From an uncultured Flavobacteriales bacterium (GTDB taxonomy: Bacteria; Bacteroidota; Bacteroidia; Flavobacteriales; Weeksellaceae), in contig CALFIE010000051.1 in NCBI GenBank assembly GCA_937876095.1, positions 1 to 31,125 on the forward strand: a stretch of 31,125 nt of DNA. The letters are read 5' to 3'. This document shows, one piece after another, positions 6,755 to 14,769 of this stretch (positions are counted from its first letter, which is position 1; each line of letters begins with the position of its first letter). Made by a program: the position numbers and the translations under genes. The notes beneath the pieces are model-generated. The model saw nothing but the letters and a program-made list of their open reading frames with translations, did not search any database and had not been told where the DNA came from.

Positions 6755-8131
6755 TTACACCTCCTCTAATTTCACAGTAAAATGTCTTAGAATATCACTT
6801 TCCCATGTAATTTGGTATCCTTTGGTAATTTCTTCTCGACGGTCGAAAACATTTTTCATTGCGGCTGCAATATAATTCATATGATTATTGGTATACGTTC
6901 TGCGAGGAATTGCCAATCGCACAAATTCTAATTTCGGATACCGATTTTCTCTGGTTTCGGGATCGCGATCTGCCAAAATAGTACCGATTTCTACACCTCT
7001 GATTCCGGCTTCTTTATAAATTTCTATGGCTAAAGTTTGTGCAGGATATTCTGCTCTTGGTACTTTTGGTAAAAATTTCAGCGCATCTATAAAAACGGCA
7101 TGACCACCAATTGGTTGTTGCACAGGAATCCCGAATTCTATCAGTTGGTTTCCTAATAATTCTACTTGCGAAATTCTACTTTCTAAATACGGAAATTCGG
7201 TGGCTTCGTCTAATCCTTGTGCAAGTGCAGCCATATCTCGACCTGCCATTCCTCCGTAAGTGATGAATCCTTCGTAAATAATGGTAAAATTAGATGCTTT
7301 TCTGAAAATTTCTTCATCATTTAACGCAATAAATCCACCGATATTTACCAAGCCGTCTTTTTTGGAACTCATCGTCATTCCAATTCCGTGAGAGAACATT
7401 TCTTTGCAAATTTCTTTGATGGTGTGTTTTTGGTAACCATTTTCTCTCAATTTTATGAAATAAGCATTTTCTGCAAATCTAGCAGAATCAAAAAGTACTG
7501 GAATTCCGTATTGGTCAGACAATTTTTTCACGGCTTTTATATTTTCCAAAGAAACGGGTTGTCCACCTGAAGTGTTGCAAGTAACCGTAATCAGACAAAA
7601 CGGAATTTGCTCTTTTGGATATTTCTGGTACACTTCTTCTAATTTTTTCAGATCAATATTTCCTTTGAATGGATGCGGAATTTCGGTATCGAATGCTTCA
7701 TCTATCGTGCAATCTACAGCGTGCGCTTTTCTAAATTCTATGTGACCTTTGGTTGTATCAAAGTGTGAATTTCCAGGAACCACGTTGTTTTCTTTCACTA
7801 AGACAGAAAACAGTACGTTTTCTGCAGCACGACCTTGATGTGTAGGTAATAGAAAAGGGAATCCTGTAATTTGTTCAACCCGATTTTGGAGTTTATCAAA
7901 AGATTTCGAACCGGCATAACTTTCGTCACCTGTCATCAATTCTCCCCATTGTTTATCGCTCATTGCGCCGGTTCCGGAATCGGTAAGCAAATCTATGAAT
8001 ACTTGTGAAGATTTTAGATTAAATAAATTGTAGTGGGCGTTTTTCAGCCAAATTTCTCGGTCGGTTTTTGTGGATTGTTGTATCTCTTCGATCATTTTGA
8101 TTCGAAAAGGTTCTGCATAAGGTAGTTTCAT
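6755..8131 (-). CDS. tnaA: Tryptophanase (tryptophan indole-lyase)
   Basis: A PLP enzyme of 458 residues that cleaves tryptophan to indole, pyruvate and ammonia. The PLP lysine is Lys258 in TMSSKKDG, followed by VNIGGF. The family also contains tyrosine phenol-lyase, and two sites point to tryptophanase: HFDTTKGH has Asp125 where tyrosine phenol-lyases have Thr, and GVEIGT has Ile where they have the substrate-binding Arg. The end ESDILRHFTVKLEEV also matches tryptophanases. No tnaC-like leader peptide or tnaB permease is seen beside it; instead a repeat-rich stretch lies upstream. It suggests an indole-producing organism. Confidence 0.9.
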   Translation of the reverse strand: MKLPYAEPFRIKMIEEIQQSTKTDREIWLKNAHYNLFNLKSSQVFIDLLTDSGTGAMSDKQWGELMTGDESYAGSKSFDKLQNRVEQITGFPFLLPTHQGRAAENVLFSVLVKENNVVPGNSHFDTTKGHIEFRKAHAVDCTIDEAFDTEIPHPFKGNIDLKKLEEVYQKYPKEQIPFCLITVTCNTSGGQPVSLENIKAVKKLSDQYGIPVLFDSARFAENAYFIKLRENGYQKHTIKEICKEMFSHGIGMTMSSKKDGLVNIGGFIALNDEEIFRKASNFTIIYEGFITYGGMAGRDMAALAQGLDEATEFPYLESRISQVELLGNQLIEFGIPVQQPIGGHAVFIDALKFLPKVPRAEYPAQTLAIEIYKEAGIRGVEIGTILADRDPETRENRYPKLEFVRLAIPRRTYTNNHMNYIAAAMKNVFDRREEITKGYQITWESDILRHFTVKLEEV

Positions 8132-8143
8132 TTTTATTAAAAA

Positions 8144-8300
8144 TTGAGGTTGAGGTTGATTGAGGTAAAGGTTAAGTTTGAGGTAAAGGTTAAAATAAAG
8201 GTTGAGCTAAGTTTGACTATTTTGCAAAAAATCTGCCATGAAATTATTGCTTTACATTTTTGTCTTTGCCTTTACCTTTGTCTATACCTCTATCTTTGCC
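8144..8300. repeat. Strand-skewed GAGGTAAAGGTT / CCTTTACC repeat patch upstream of tnaA
   Basis: TGAGGTAAAGGTTAA occurs twice exactly, at 8161-8175 and 8179-8193, with shorter TTGAGG and AAAGGTT copies from 8144 to 8206. From 8263 to 8300 the strand bias flips to CTTTGCCTTTACCTTTG-type sequence. AGGTAAAGG (8163-8171 or 8181-8189) can pair with CCTTTACCT (8269-8277), so the patch can fold into alternative long hairpins. It fills the 169 bases between tnaA and the stop of the DUF502 gene, where no gene is seen. Confidence 0.65.
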
Positions 8301-8957
8301 TTACTCTGGTGCTTTAAATACATTTTTGTCTGAATGGAAACCTGCAACTCCGCCACTAACCGCAAATTTCATTGCTTCGGCTGCGTTCATACCAACTACT
8401 GGTACAACATTTTTCTCATCGGTGAGAATTACCCAACCAGAAATTGCGTAAGAATGTGGTAAATATACGGCTACGAAATTCGTTTTATCCATTTCAGAGA
8501 AATTTTTCTGGGTGAGAAATCCAATTCGCCAAATTTCGGGATTCTCATCGGTTTTTACCCAAACTGGTTCATTAAATTTCTTCTTGTCTCCTACGAAAGA
8601 ACTCATCACATCTTTGGTTGGAGTATAAATGTGTTTTACTCCTGGTGTTTTTTCTAGAAAATGATCCAAACTTTCAAAAATTATTTTACCAAAAACAAAT
8701 TTGTTGAAAAAATATCCTATTGCTGTGATGAAAATGATGAGCGTAACAAAACCAATCCCGTGTCTGTTGAGATTCGGGAAAATTTTTTCGTACGGAATAA
8801 TGCTATCAATGGTATCAAAGACCACAAATATGATGTACAATGTGGCTGCAATTGGACCAATGATGATGAGACCTTTCAAAAAAGATTTTAGGAAAAGATT
8901 CAAATAATGGTCAAAACTTGGTTTTTTCACAGGAGCGGTTTGGTTATTTTTTTTCAA
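8301..8957 (-). CDS. DUF502 family membrane protein
   Basis: A 218-residue protein of the DUF502 family (PF04367). Two membrane helices are visible, at about 28-49 (GLIIIGPIAATLYIIFVVFD) and 69-88 (GFVTLIIFITAIGYFF). Between the helices and the domain lies LEKTPGVKHIYTPTKDVMSSF, the family's signature region. The soluble domain ends PVVGMNAAEAMKFAVSGGVAG, also typical. Function is unknown in bacteria; plant relatives (LCV/COV1) are membrane proteins. The gene lies 10 bases downstream of the acyltransferase gene and is probably co-transcribed with it. Confidence 0.85.
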   Translation of the reverse strand: MKKNNQTAPVKKPSFDHYLNLFLKSFLKGLIIIGPIAATLYIIFVVFDTIDSIIPYEKIFPNLNRHGIGFVTLIIFITAIGYFFNKFVFGKIIFESLDHFLEKTPGVKHIYTPTKDVMSSFVGDKKKFNEPVWVKTDENPEIWRIGFLTQKNFSEMDKTNFVAVYLPHSYAISGWVILTDEKNVVPVVGMNAAEAMKFAVSGGVAGFHSDKNVFKAPE

Positions 8958-8967
8958 AGATAAAAAA

Positions 8968-10077
8968 TTATGCTTGTGTTTTCAGTCTTAAATATTCTAA
9001 TATTTTCCAGCCTTTGTCATCTATTTTTTTGATGATTTCGGCGAACAAAATTGCCAATAGTACATTCAACACATAAATCAACACCATCAAAACCCAAATA
9101 TTCATTTGGTCTTTCAGTGGAGCCACCACAAAATATACTACCGATGAACTCATACCTTGTGCAAAATAATAGAAAATCGCATTTTTACCAACGTAGGTCA
9201 TAAAACTATCTTTGGAGATTTTCAAACGATTGTGCAACACCAGAACCGTCACCAAAGAAAACAGAGACCAAACAATATACGGAAGTTTTGGCGGGAATTT
9301 TTGTTTATTGAGTTTATAGAAAATTTCGTTGCCATAAACACCAACTAAAACAGCAATACTTACAACAACCAACCCATATAAAATCGGCACCATAAAATTT
9401 TTGATTTTTTTGCCTTTTAATAAATTCGCAATCAGAAAAACGCCTAAATAATACGCAACATAGCCAACTTGACCACTTGGATAATTGGGTGCAAAATTTT
9501 GCGCCACATTGTTACCTATATTGAAATAGATGGTCAATGCAACACAAATCCCAACAAACCAATATAAATGTCTAGGGAAAAATCGTAAAATCAGCACGGC
9601 AAAAACCGTAACAATATAGTATACTTTTAAGTACCAAAAACTTCCCATCACCACAGGAAAACTATCGCAATTGCTGTAACTATGTAACCACCAATTTCCT
9701 AACATTTCCCAATTGAAAACAGAACCCGAGTTTGGAATACCGTACTTGGTGCCAAAAACGGTGTAATACGATTTCATTCCTTCGGATCCAAAAAAATGGA
9801 AGATTCCCAATTTCATAAAACTATCGAGTAAAAAGAGCACCGTCGTGAAAATCATATACGTAATTTGTAATTTCAGCAGTCGGTAAAAGGTTTTTTCTAC
9901 ATTTCCAGAAGAAGTAAGTCCACTTAGTGCGAAAAATACTGGAACATCTATGAGTAAACTCAAAACCCGAACTTCAGTTGGTAAATATAATTGTCCGCTC
10001 CAAAATGCGGTGTGAATAAAAATGATAGAAAGTGTTGCAAATCCCTTTGCATAATCTATGTAGAGGTCTCTTTTCAT
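8968..10077 (-). CDS. Acyltransferase-3 family membrane protein
   Basis: An integral membrane protein of 369 residues with about ten predicted helices. The opening RDLYIDYAKGFATLSIIFIHTAFW carries the family's conserved DxxKG and the histidine (His22) thought to be catalytic. These proteins O-acylate extracytoplasmic sugars such as polysaccharide or peptidoglycan units. The acceptor here is unknown. It is the first gene of a two-gene unit with the DUF502 gene. Transcription diverges from rplU. Confidence 0.8.
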   Translation of the reverse strand: MKRDLYIDYAKGFATLSIIFIHTAFWSGQLYLPTEVRVLSLLIDVPVFFALSGLTSSGNVEKTFYRLLKLQITYMIFTTVLFLLDSFMKLGIFHFFGSEGMKSYYTVFGTKYGIPNSGSVFNWEMLGNWWLHSYSNCDSFPVVMGSFWYLKVYYIVTVFAVLILRFFPRHLYWFVGICVALTIYFNIGNNVAQNFAPNYPSGQVGYVAYYLGVFLIANLLKGKKIKNFMVPILYGLVVVSIAVLVGVYGNEIFYKLNKQKFPPKLPYIVWSLFSLVTVLVLHNRLKISKDSFMTYVGKNAIFYYFAQGMSSSVVYFVVAPLKDQMNIWVLMVLIYVLNVLLAILFAEIIKKIDDKGWKILEYLRLKTQA

Positions 10078-10165
10078 AAATTTTGAAATAACTTGTTCAA
10101 AAATACAATAATTAGCAACATATAAAAAAATTTAGGATTATTGTGGATAACTAAAAAAAAAATAG

Positions 10166-10173
10166 TACTTTTG
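10166..10173 (+). promoter_or_regulatory. -7 promoter box of rplU-rpmA
   Basis: TACTTTTG matches TAnnTTTG, with a likely start near 10179 and a leader of about 28 bases. A TTG at 10141-10143 is 22 bases upstream, a little too far for a standard -33 box. Confidence 0.5.
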
Positions 10174-10206
10174 CACCTCGAATTTATTAACAAAAAATTA
10201 TAAACA

Positions 10207-10893
10207 ATGTTTGCAATTGTAGAAATAGCAGGGCTTCAATACAAAGTTGAGCAAGACCAGAAGTTGTTTGTAAACCGTTTGAAAGGTGATAAAGGAAGCA
10301 AAGTGTCTTTTGACAAAGTGCTACTTACTGTAAACGGAGCAATCACTGTAGGCGCCCCAGCTGTAAATGGCATTTCTGTAGATGCCGAAATTTTAGACCA
10401 CATCAAAGCTGATAAAGTAATCGTTTTCAAAAAGAAAAGAAGAAAAGGCTACGAAAAGAAAAATGGTCACAGACAATCTTTAACTCAAATTCAAATTACA
10501 GGAATTTCTGGTTTTGATGGAGCTAAAAAAACAGCAAAAAAATCTGAAAGCACTGATGCAAAAGCAGAACCAAAAGCTAAAAAAGCAGAAGAGATTTCTG
10601 AAGAAGCAGCACCAGTTGCAAAAAAAGCAACCAAAAAAGGAGATTCTCTGGTAAGAATTGAAGGAATTGGTCCGAAAGTAGCAGCAATTTTTGCTGAAGC
10701 AGGAATCAACACCTTTGTAGAATTGGCTGGAAAAACCAAAGAAGAATTAGAAGCAATTCTAGATCCTCATGGTCCAATTTATGTTGCGATGGATCCTACA
10801 ACTTGGCCACAACAAGCACAATTGCTTGCAGATGGTAAAGAAGAAGAATTCTTGGCGCTTACAGAGAAACTAAAAGGAGGAAGACCTGAATAA
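10207..10893 (+). CDS. rplU: Ribosomal protein L21 with C-terminal helix-hairpin-helix extension
   Basis: Residues 1-100 are complete L21 (50S subunit, binds 23S rRNA): MFAIVEIAGLQYKV at the start, KADKVIVFKKKRRKGYEKKN and GHRQSLTQIQI at the end. Ordinary L21 stops there at about 103 residues. This one goes on for another 125: a Lys/Ala/Glu-rich linker (about 104-146), then SLVRIEGIGPKVAAIFAEAG (147-166), a helix-hairpin-helix motif of the type that binds nucleic-acid backbones, then a PTTWPQQAQLLADGKEEE segment. Long L21 proteins of this layout are known in flavobacteria. What the extension does is not known to me. It is the first gene of the rplU-rpmA operon, 26 bases before rpmA. Confidence 0.95.
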   Translation: MFAIVEIAGLQYKVEQDQKLFVNRLKGDKGSKVSFDKVLLTVNGAITVGAPAVNGISVDAEILDHIKADKVIVFKKKRRKGYEKKNGHRQSLTQIQITGISGFDGAKKTAKKSESTDAKAEPKAKKAEEISEEAAPVAKKATKKGDSLVRIEGIGPKVAAIFAEAGINTFVELAGKTKEELEAILDPHGPIYVAMDPTTWPQQAQLLADGKEEEFLALTEKLKGGRPE

Positions 10894-10919
10894 TTTTAAC
10901 CCAAAAACCTTAATATAAA

Positions 10920-11177
10920 ATGGCACATAAGAAAGGAGTTGGTAGTTCCAAAAACGGTAGAGAATCTCACTCTAAAAGATTAGGCGTGAAGATTTTCGGA
11001 GGACAAGAAGCTATTGCCGGAAACATCATTGTAAGACAAAGAGGTACAAAACACCATCCTGGTGATAACGTTGGGATTGGTAAAGACCACACTTTGTTTG
11101 CCCTGATTGATGGTAAAGTAGTTTTTAGAAAAAAAGCAAACGATAGATCTTTTGTTTCTATTGAACCAAACGCATAA
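10920..11177 (+). CDS. rpmA: Ribosomal protein L27
   Basis: An 85-residue 50S protein whose N-terminus reaches the peptidyl-transferase centre. The sequence MAHKKGVGSSKNGRESHSKR and the segment RQRGTKHHPGDNVGIGKDHT are diagnostic. The mature start AHKKG follows the initiator methionine directly, so the N-terminal extension that Firmicutes cleave is absent. Complete, co-transcribed with rplU, and followed by a terminator. Confidence 0.97.
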   Translation: MAHKKGVGSSKNGRESHSKRLGVKIFGGQEAIAGNIIVRQRGTKHHPGDNVGIGKDHTLFALIDGKVVFRKKANDRSFVSIEPNA

Positions 11178-11199
11178 TTGCGATACCAAAATACAATAC

Positions 11200-11233
11200 A
11201 AGTCTTAACTTCTAGAAGTTAAGACTTTTTTTT
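11200..11233 (+). terminator. Terminator of the rplU-rpmA operon
   Basis: AAGTCTTAACTTC pairs with GAAGTTAAGACTT (13 bp), followed by a run of eight T. It lies 22 bases after the rpmA stop. Confidence 0.9.
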
Positions 11234-11275
11234 GCAAAAATTTTGATGAAAAAATTCTAACAATTAGAATTGTCG

Positions 11276-13819
11276 TTAAAAGGTAAACTGAAACCCTGCT
11301 TTGATTCCGAATTTATTCACATCGGGATGGTCTAAATAATTGCCTCTCCAGTTGAAATCTATTCGTAAAATTCGGAGATTTCCGAATCCAATATTTTCTA
11401 TTCCGAAACCATATTCGTAATAGATTTGTTGATCTGGCGCAACATAGGTTTTATTGCCTAAAATGAGGTTTTTAGACTCATTACTAAGTGTTCCGTAAGC
11501 TCCTCTGAAAAATGCCAATTCCCGAAATTTCAATTTTTTGATGAGCGGAATGTACGATAGAATTTTCCCGTTGAAATGGTGCTCTAGTTGAACAGTAGCA
11601 TAAGAGTCTGCCACAAATTCATAATAATTCATTAGCGAAAAAGTATTAGGAATCAGAGCATACGATTGGTTACCAGGAATGATGTTTTGTAAAGCTAAAG
11701 GAACCGCATCTAGATTTTTCCCTGCCTCCAGATTTATTAAAATTTTTCCCCAAGTTGACAAGAGAATAGGCTGCTTGTACAGAAATTGTAATTTATCGTA
11801 ACTAAAATCAGCACCAAGCAAACCTTTCAAACCACGGGTATATTTCAGTACAAAAGTTGGGGCAAGACTGGTGTGTTGGTATCTATCTATGCCATATTGC
11901 GAAAATTTTGCTCCCGGTTTTGCTATTAAACTCAGGGTGATATGTGTGTCGTTCAGTTGTTGTTTTATTTGTCCGTTTTCATCTAAAAAATTAAGATTGA
12001 ATTTTTCTGGATTTGCAGAAGATATGCTTTGCAAAGTGCCATCTAATCTCACCTGGAAGTTTTTCCAGGGATCAATTGCGGTAAAAACATTGGTTTGGTT
12101 TACAGAACTGAGTGAAGTGTTGCTCCCAGAAGCAAAAATAGTAGAAGATGCAAAAGAACGAGACATAATTCCGTCGTCTCCAGTTAATTGTGCTCCCAAT
12201 TGCATAACATCTCTTCTGGTTCCTGCTCCAATCATAAATCGATTGTATTTATTGAACATATATTTCGCTTCGGCTCCGTATTTGAATTGGTGATCTTTGA
12301 AACCATAAGCTCCATAACCTTGCACTCTCCATAGATCATTGGTAGAGAAATAGGTTCTTGCTCCCATTCTTAGTCGGGTTCCTTCAACGTCATTAAAACC
12401 AAATGTATTGTATAAATTACCAATATCTATACCGTGACCAATGTTGTAAAATCCTGAAGAAAGCGTCTCATAAAACTTCACAATACGGTTGAATTTAGGC
12501 ACTTTTTGCAATTCATCTAGCATTTTGTACACGCCTCTTTCTGAGGTACTAAGAGAATCCACTCTTGCTGTTTCCCAAAATCCATCGTCTTTTTTGTATG
12601 CTTCAGATTCATCCGGATCTTTTTTCTCATCAAAAATAGTATCGTCTATTTTTTGATCAAAAAGGTAATGATGATAGAGCACGCTTCGTTTGGCAATCAT
12701 GCCTTTTGCATTTTTCATCTTACTTATGAGTGAGAGATCGAGTTGGGTGTCATTTCTGGAAATCAGAAACGTATTTTCATCTGGAGTATCATATTCAAGT
12801 TCGGTAGAAAAACCGTTCACAAAATTCACATTTATTTTTTTCACCGAATGTAAAACCGCTCTTACTACTGCGTATTTTTCGGTAGAAATATACAAATCTC
12901 CTCTGAAAGCCAATACATCGGTCCGTTTTGGGAAATATTTGATATGAAAACAACTTTCACCTTTTACTTTTAGTGTGTCAATCAAGTTATAATCGTAGGT
13001 ACTGAAACCATCTGTAGCAACTGGACTTGGGAAACCAATGTTGAAATAATTCAGGGTGTTATCATAGATATTGAGGTCTTTGTAGAGATTTTTCACTGTA
13101 AGAGACATAATCTCATTGTTCTGAAATCCAGAAGTTTTGTTGGCAACCAATTCACGAACGGTTTTTTTGTTGGGTTCGTTTCTTCCAAAATTTTTGTAAA
13201 CTGCTTCATTCAAAAAAACAGGTAAAGCCAATTTACCATTATCGGCAGAATCGGCGTATTTGAAGATAAAATTAACCTTGTTGAACACCTTTTTCTTCAT
13301 AAAAGCACTGTCAATATTACTAAGGTCGAATTCTATTTTCTCGTACTCATCATATTGGTAATTTTTGAAGTTGTCTAGTCCGTTGTTGCGTTTTCTCTTC
13401 CAGACTTCACGCATAATTGCATAAGCAGGATTTTCTTTTTTAGTTTTGTATTTTACGGCAGTTGTTTTTATAACTACACCTTCTATAGCTTTTTCTTTTT
13501 CAGCATTTTTAATTAATGAAACTTCCAGAAACGGAGTTGTTTTATCGGTTATGGCGATTTCTGCGGTGGTATAATTGTCTTTTTTGAAAGTGAGTTGGTA
13601 AATAATGGTGTCAGAAACCAGGCTAAAAACATCACTTTTGGTGGTTAACATTGCTGTTTTTTGGTTGTTTACAAAAATCTGAACTCCAGAAACGGGCTTT
13701 TTGGTTCCTGCATCTGAAATTTTCCCAGACAACGAATGTTGTGCAGCCCCGAAAACGAAGGAGAAAAGCAGGATAAAACCATAAAAAATATTTTTCTGAA
13801 AAGTAGAGATTATTTGCAT
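11276..13819 (-). CDS. DUF5686 outer-membrane protein with carboxypeptidase-like regulatory domain
   Basis: An 847-residue outer-membrane protein. After a signal peptide (about 1-26, ending FVFGAAQ) comes a carboxypeptidase-like regulatory domain, HSLSGKISDAGTKKPVSGVQ (about 27-110), as in SusC and TonB-dependent proteins. The rest is DUF5686: long stretches such as VRAVLHSVKKINVNFVNGFS and, from about residue 480, a beta-barrel of aromatic strands ending in FGIKAGFQFTF. There is no TonB plug, so it is not a TonB receptor. The start at 13819 is chosen because the longer frame begins with a GTG inside the -7 box (13841-13834). Role unknown. Confidence 0.85.
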   Translation of the reverse strand: MQIISTFQKNIFYGFILLFSFVFGAAQHSLSGKISDAGTKKPVSGVQIFVNNQKTAMLTTKSDVFSLVSDTIIYQLTFKKDNYTTAEIAITDKTTPFLEVSLIKNAEKEKAIEGVVIKTTAVKYKTKKENPAYAIMREVWKRKRNNGLDNFKNYQYDEYEKIEFDLSNIDSAFMKKKVFNKVNFIFKYADSADNGKLALPVFLNEAVYKNFGRNEPNKKTVRELVANKTSGFQNNEIMSLTVKNLYKDLNIYDNTLNYFNIGFPSPVATDGFSTYDYNLIDTLKVKGESCFHIKYFPKRTDVLAFRGDLYISTEKYAVVRAVLHSVKKINVNFVNGFSTELEYDTPDENTFLISRNDTQLDLSLISKMKNAKGMIAKRSVLYHHYLFDQKIDDTIFDEKKDPDESEAYKKDDGFWETARVDSLSTSERGVYKMLDELQKVPKFNRIVKFYETLSSGFYNIGHGIDIGNLYNTFGFNDVEGTRLRMGARTYFSTNDLWRVQGYGAYGFKDHQFKYGAEAKYMFNKYNRFMIGAGTRRDVMQLGAQLTGDDGIMSRSFASSTIFASGSNTSLSSVNQTNVFTAIDPWKNFQVRLDGTLQSISSANPEKFNLNFLDENGQIKQQLNDTHITLSLIAKPGAKFSQYGIDRYQHTSLAPTFVLKYTRGLKGLLGADFSYDKLQFLYKQPILLSTWGKILINLEAGKNLDAVPLALQNIIPGNQSYALIPNTFSLMNYYEFVADSYATVQLEHHFNGKILSYIPLIKKLKFRELAFFRGAYGTLSNESKNLILGNKTYVAPDQQIYYEYGFGIENIGFGNLRILRIDFNWRGNYLDHPDVNKFGIKAGFQFTF

Positions 13820-13833
13820 AGAAATTGAAAACA

Positions 13834-13841
13834 CAAAAATA
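13834..13841 (-). promoter_or_regulatory. -7 promoter box of the DUF5686 gene
   Basis: TATTTTTG on the minus strand matches TAnnTTTG, 14 bases before the chosen ATG. No -33 TTTG is present at 19 bases. Confidence 0.4.
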
Positions 13842-13969
13842 GTGCAAATAGCGTATTAATAAGTATTAAAAAATCACAAAAAATAGATTGTTATAATTTA
13901 TTACTTTTATGGCACCAAAAGATCAGGAATTTTTTCTGGAAAAAAATGGTTTTTTAAAATGGTTTTTTT

Positions 13970-13999
13970 CCGATATGGCGGATTTGCAATTTGTGACCT
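13970..13999 (+). repeat. REP-like hairpin element, copy 1
   Basis: About 30 bases with the core GGCGGATTTGCAATTTGTGACC. It matches copy 3 (14500-14529) in the same orientation and copy 2 (14079-14107) in reverse. The core CGGATT can pair with AATTTG through a G-T pair around TGC. Part of a 295-base stretch (13848-14142) with no gene. Confidence 0.6.
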
Positions 14000-14009
14000 A
14001 AAAAAATAG

Positions 14010-14034
14010 CAACAAAACCGGTGTTGTTTTTTTT
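14010..14034 (+). terminator. Terminator-like hairpin with T8
   Basis: CAACA pairs with TGTTG around AAACCGG, then eight T. It stands just after REP-like copy 1, with no plus-strand gene before it, so it may be part of the repeat module and not a gene's terminator. Confidence 0.5.
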
Positions 14035-14078
14035 ATTAATTTTACTAAAAATTAGCAAAGATTTTTTTTGAAAAAAAA

Positions 14079-14107
14079 GTCACAGATTGCAAATCTGCGA
14101 GATTGGG
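14079..14107 (-). repeat. REP-like hairpin element, copy 2 (inverted)
   Basis: Read on the minus strand it gives the same motif as copies 1 and 3. Its core CAGATT-GCA-AATCTG is a perfect 6-bp stem. The base change relative to CGGATT/AATCCG in copy 3 is matched on the other arm, which supports a conserved hairpin. With copy 1 it forms an inverted pair about 80 bases apart. Confidence 0.6.
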
Positions 14108-14142
14108 ATTATTGAAAACAGAGATAATAAAAAAAGCGTAAG

Positions 14143-14493
14143 ATGATGGTAAACAATTTTAATTGTGTTTTTTTAATTATTTTTATGACCATTAATGTAT
14201 CATTGCCTTTTTTTATTTCCTTTTTAATACTTGGTAAGAAAGGAGCATGGTATAAATATTTTATTTTTGTTTCGGTTTTGTATTATTTAACCGGAATATT
14301 ATTTATCTCAATCATTGATTATATAGAAAACATAGGAAATGAATTTACGTCGATATTTATCTGTGATTATTGTGATAAAAAATATGATTTAGGTACAGCA
14401 GTCGCTGTTTATCAATTTAGTCTACTTTACTATTTTTTAATCCCATTAATCATAGGAATTATATTTTGGATAATTAAAAAAGGAAAAGGTTAA
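14143..14493 (+). CDS. Small membrane protein, unknown function
   Basis: A 116-residue hydrophobic protein with three or four predicted membrane helices: about 8-30 (FNCVFLIIFMTINVSLPFF and on), 37-58, and 88-112 (YQFSLLYYFLIPLIIGIIFW). The loop between the second and third helices holds FICDYCDKKYDLG, whose CDYC pair could bind metal or form a disulfide. ATG codons at 14143 and 14146 are equally possible starts. It sits alone between REP-like elements and is AT-richer than its neighbours, so it looks like accessory DNA. I do not recognise the family. Confidence 0.5.
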   Translation: MMVNNFNCVFLIIFMTINVSLPFFISFLILGKKGAWYKYFIFVSVLYYLTGILFISIIDYIENIGNEFTSIFICDYCDKKYDLGTAVAVYQFSLLYYFLIPLIIGIIFWIIKKGKG

Positions 14494-14499
14494 TTTAAT

Positions 14500-14529
14500 C
14501 CCGATGTTGCGGATTTACAATCCGTGACC
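14500..14529 (+). repeat. REP-like hairpin element, copy 3
   Basis: Seven bases after the stop of the small membrane-protein gene. Core TGCGGATTTACAATCCGTGACC with the perfect stem CGGATT/AATCCG. As at copy 1, an A run and then a hairpin with eight T follow (14542-14570). Confidence 0.65.
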
Positions 14530-14541
14530 AGTAAAAAAAAC

Positions 14542-14570
14542 GCTAACCGTAGAAAGGTTAGCTTTTTTTT
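14542..14570 (+). terminator. Terminator after the small membrane-protein gene
   Basis: GCTAACC pairs with GGTTAGC around GTAGAAA, then a run of eight T. A strong intrinsic terminator on the plus strand. The region from here to the tRNA (to about 14726) contains no gene I can support. Confidence 0.85.
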
Positions 14571-14726
14571 GTATTATAAGACAGCTACATTTTTATTAAA
14601 GAAGTCTTTAAATTTTTTGGTGGTAAGCATTTTTATAAAACTTAAGAATAGAAATGTGAAAAAAAATATCATTTCAAAATTTTACAATTTATCAAAAATG
14701 CTTGACCTATGTTTGACCCAACCACA

Positions 14727-14758
14727 ACAAAAAACCACCTACATTTCTGTAAGTGGTT
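14727..14758 (-). terminator. Terminator downstream of tRNA-Asn
   Basis: On the minus strand AACCACTTACA pairs with TGTAGGTGGTT (one mismatch) around GAAA, then TTTT. It lies 11 bases after the tRNA 3' end and fits as its transcription end. Confidence 0.7.
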
Positions 14759-14769
14759 GAAAATTAAAG

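Noticed and set aside
6755..8131. Tyrosine phenol-lyase as an alternative for the tnaA gene
   Set aside because: The diagnostic positions carry Asp (HFDTT) and Ile (VEIG) as in tryptophanase, not the Thr and Arg of tyrosine phenol-lyase.
10141..10173. Full -33/-7 promoter for rplU
   Set aside because: The TTG at 10141 is 22 bases from the -7 box instead of 19, so only the -7 box is claimed.
11871..12293. Long antisense ORF of 140 codons inside the DUF5686 gene; also 15344-15901 inside rseP
   Set aside because: Both are shadows of well-supported genes on the other strand, with no family signal or promoter.
14524..14760. 78-codon ORF after the small membrane-protein gene
   Set aside because: It runs through a strong terminator (14542-14570) and the tRNA terminator, and its codon use is random. 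I take the region as non-coding.
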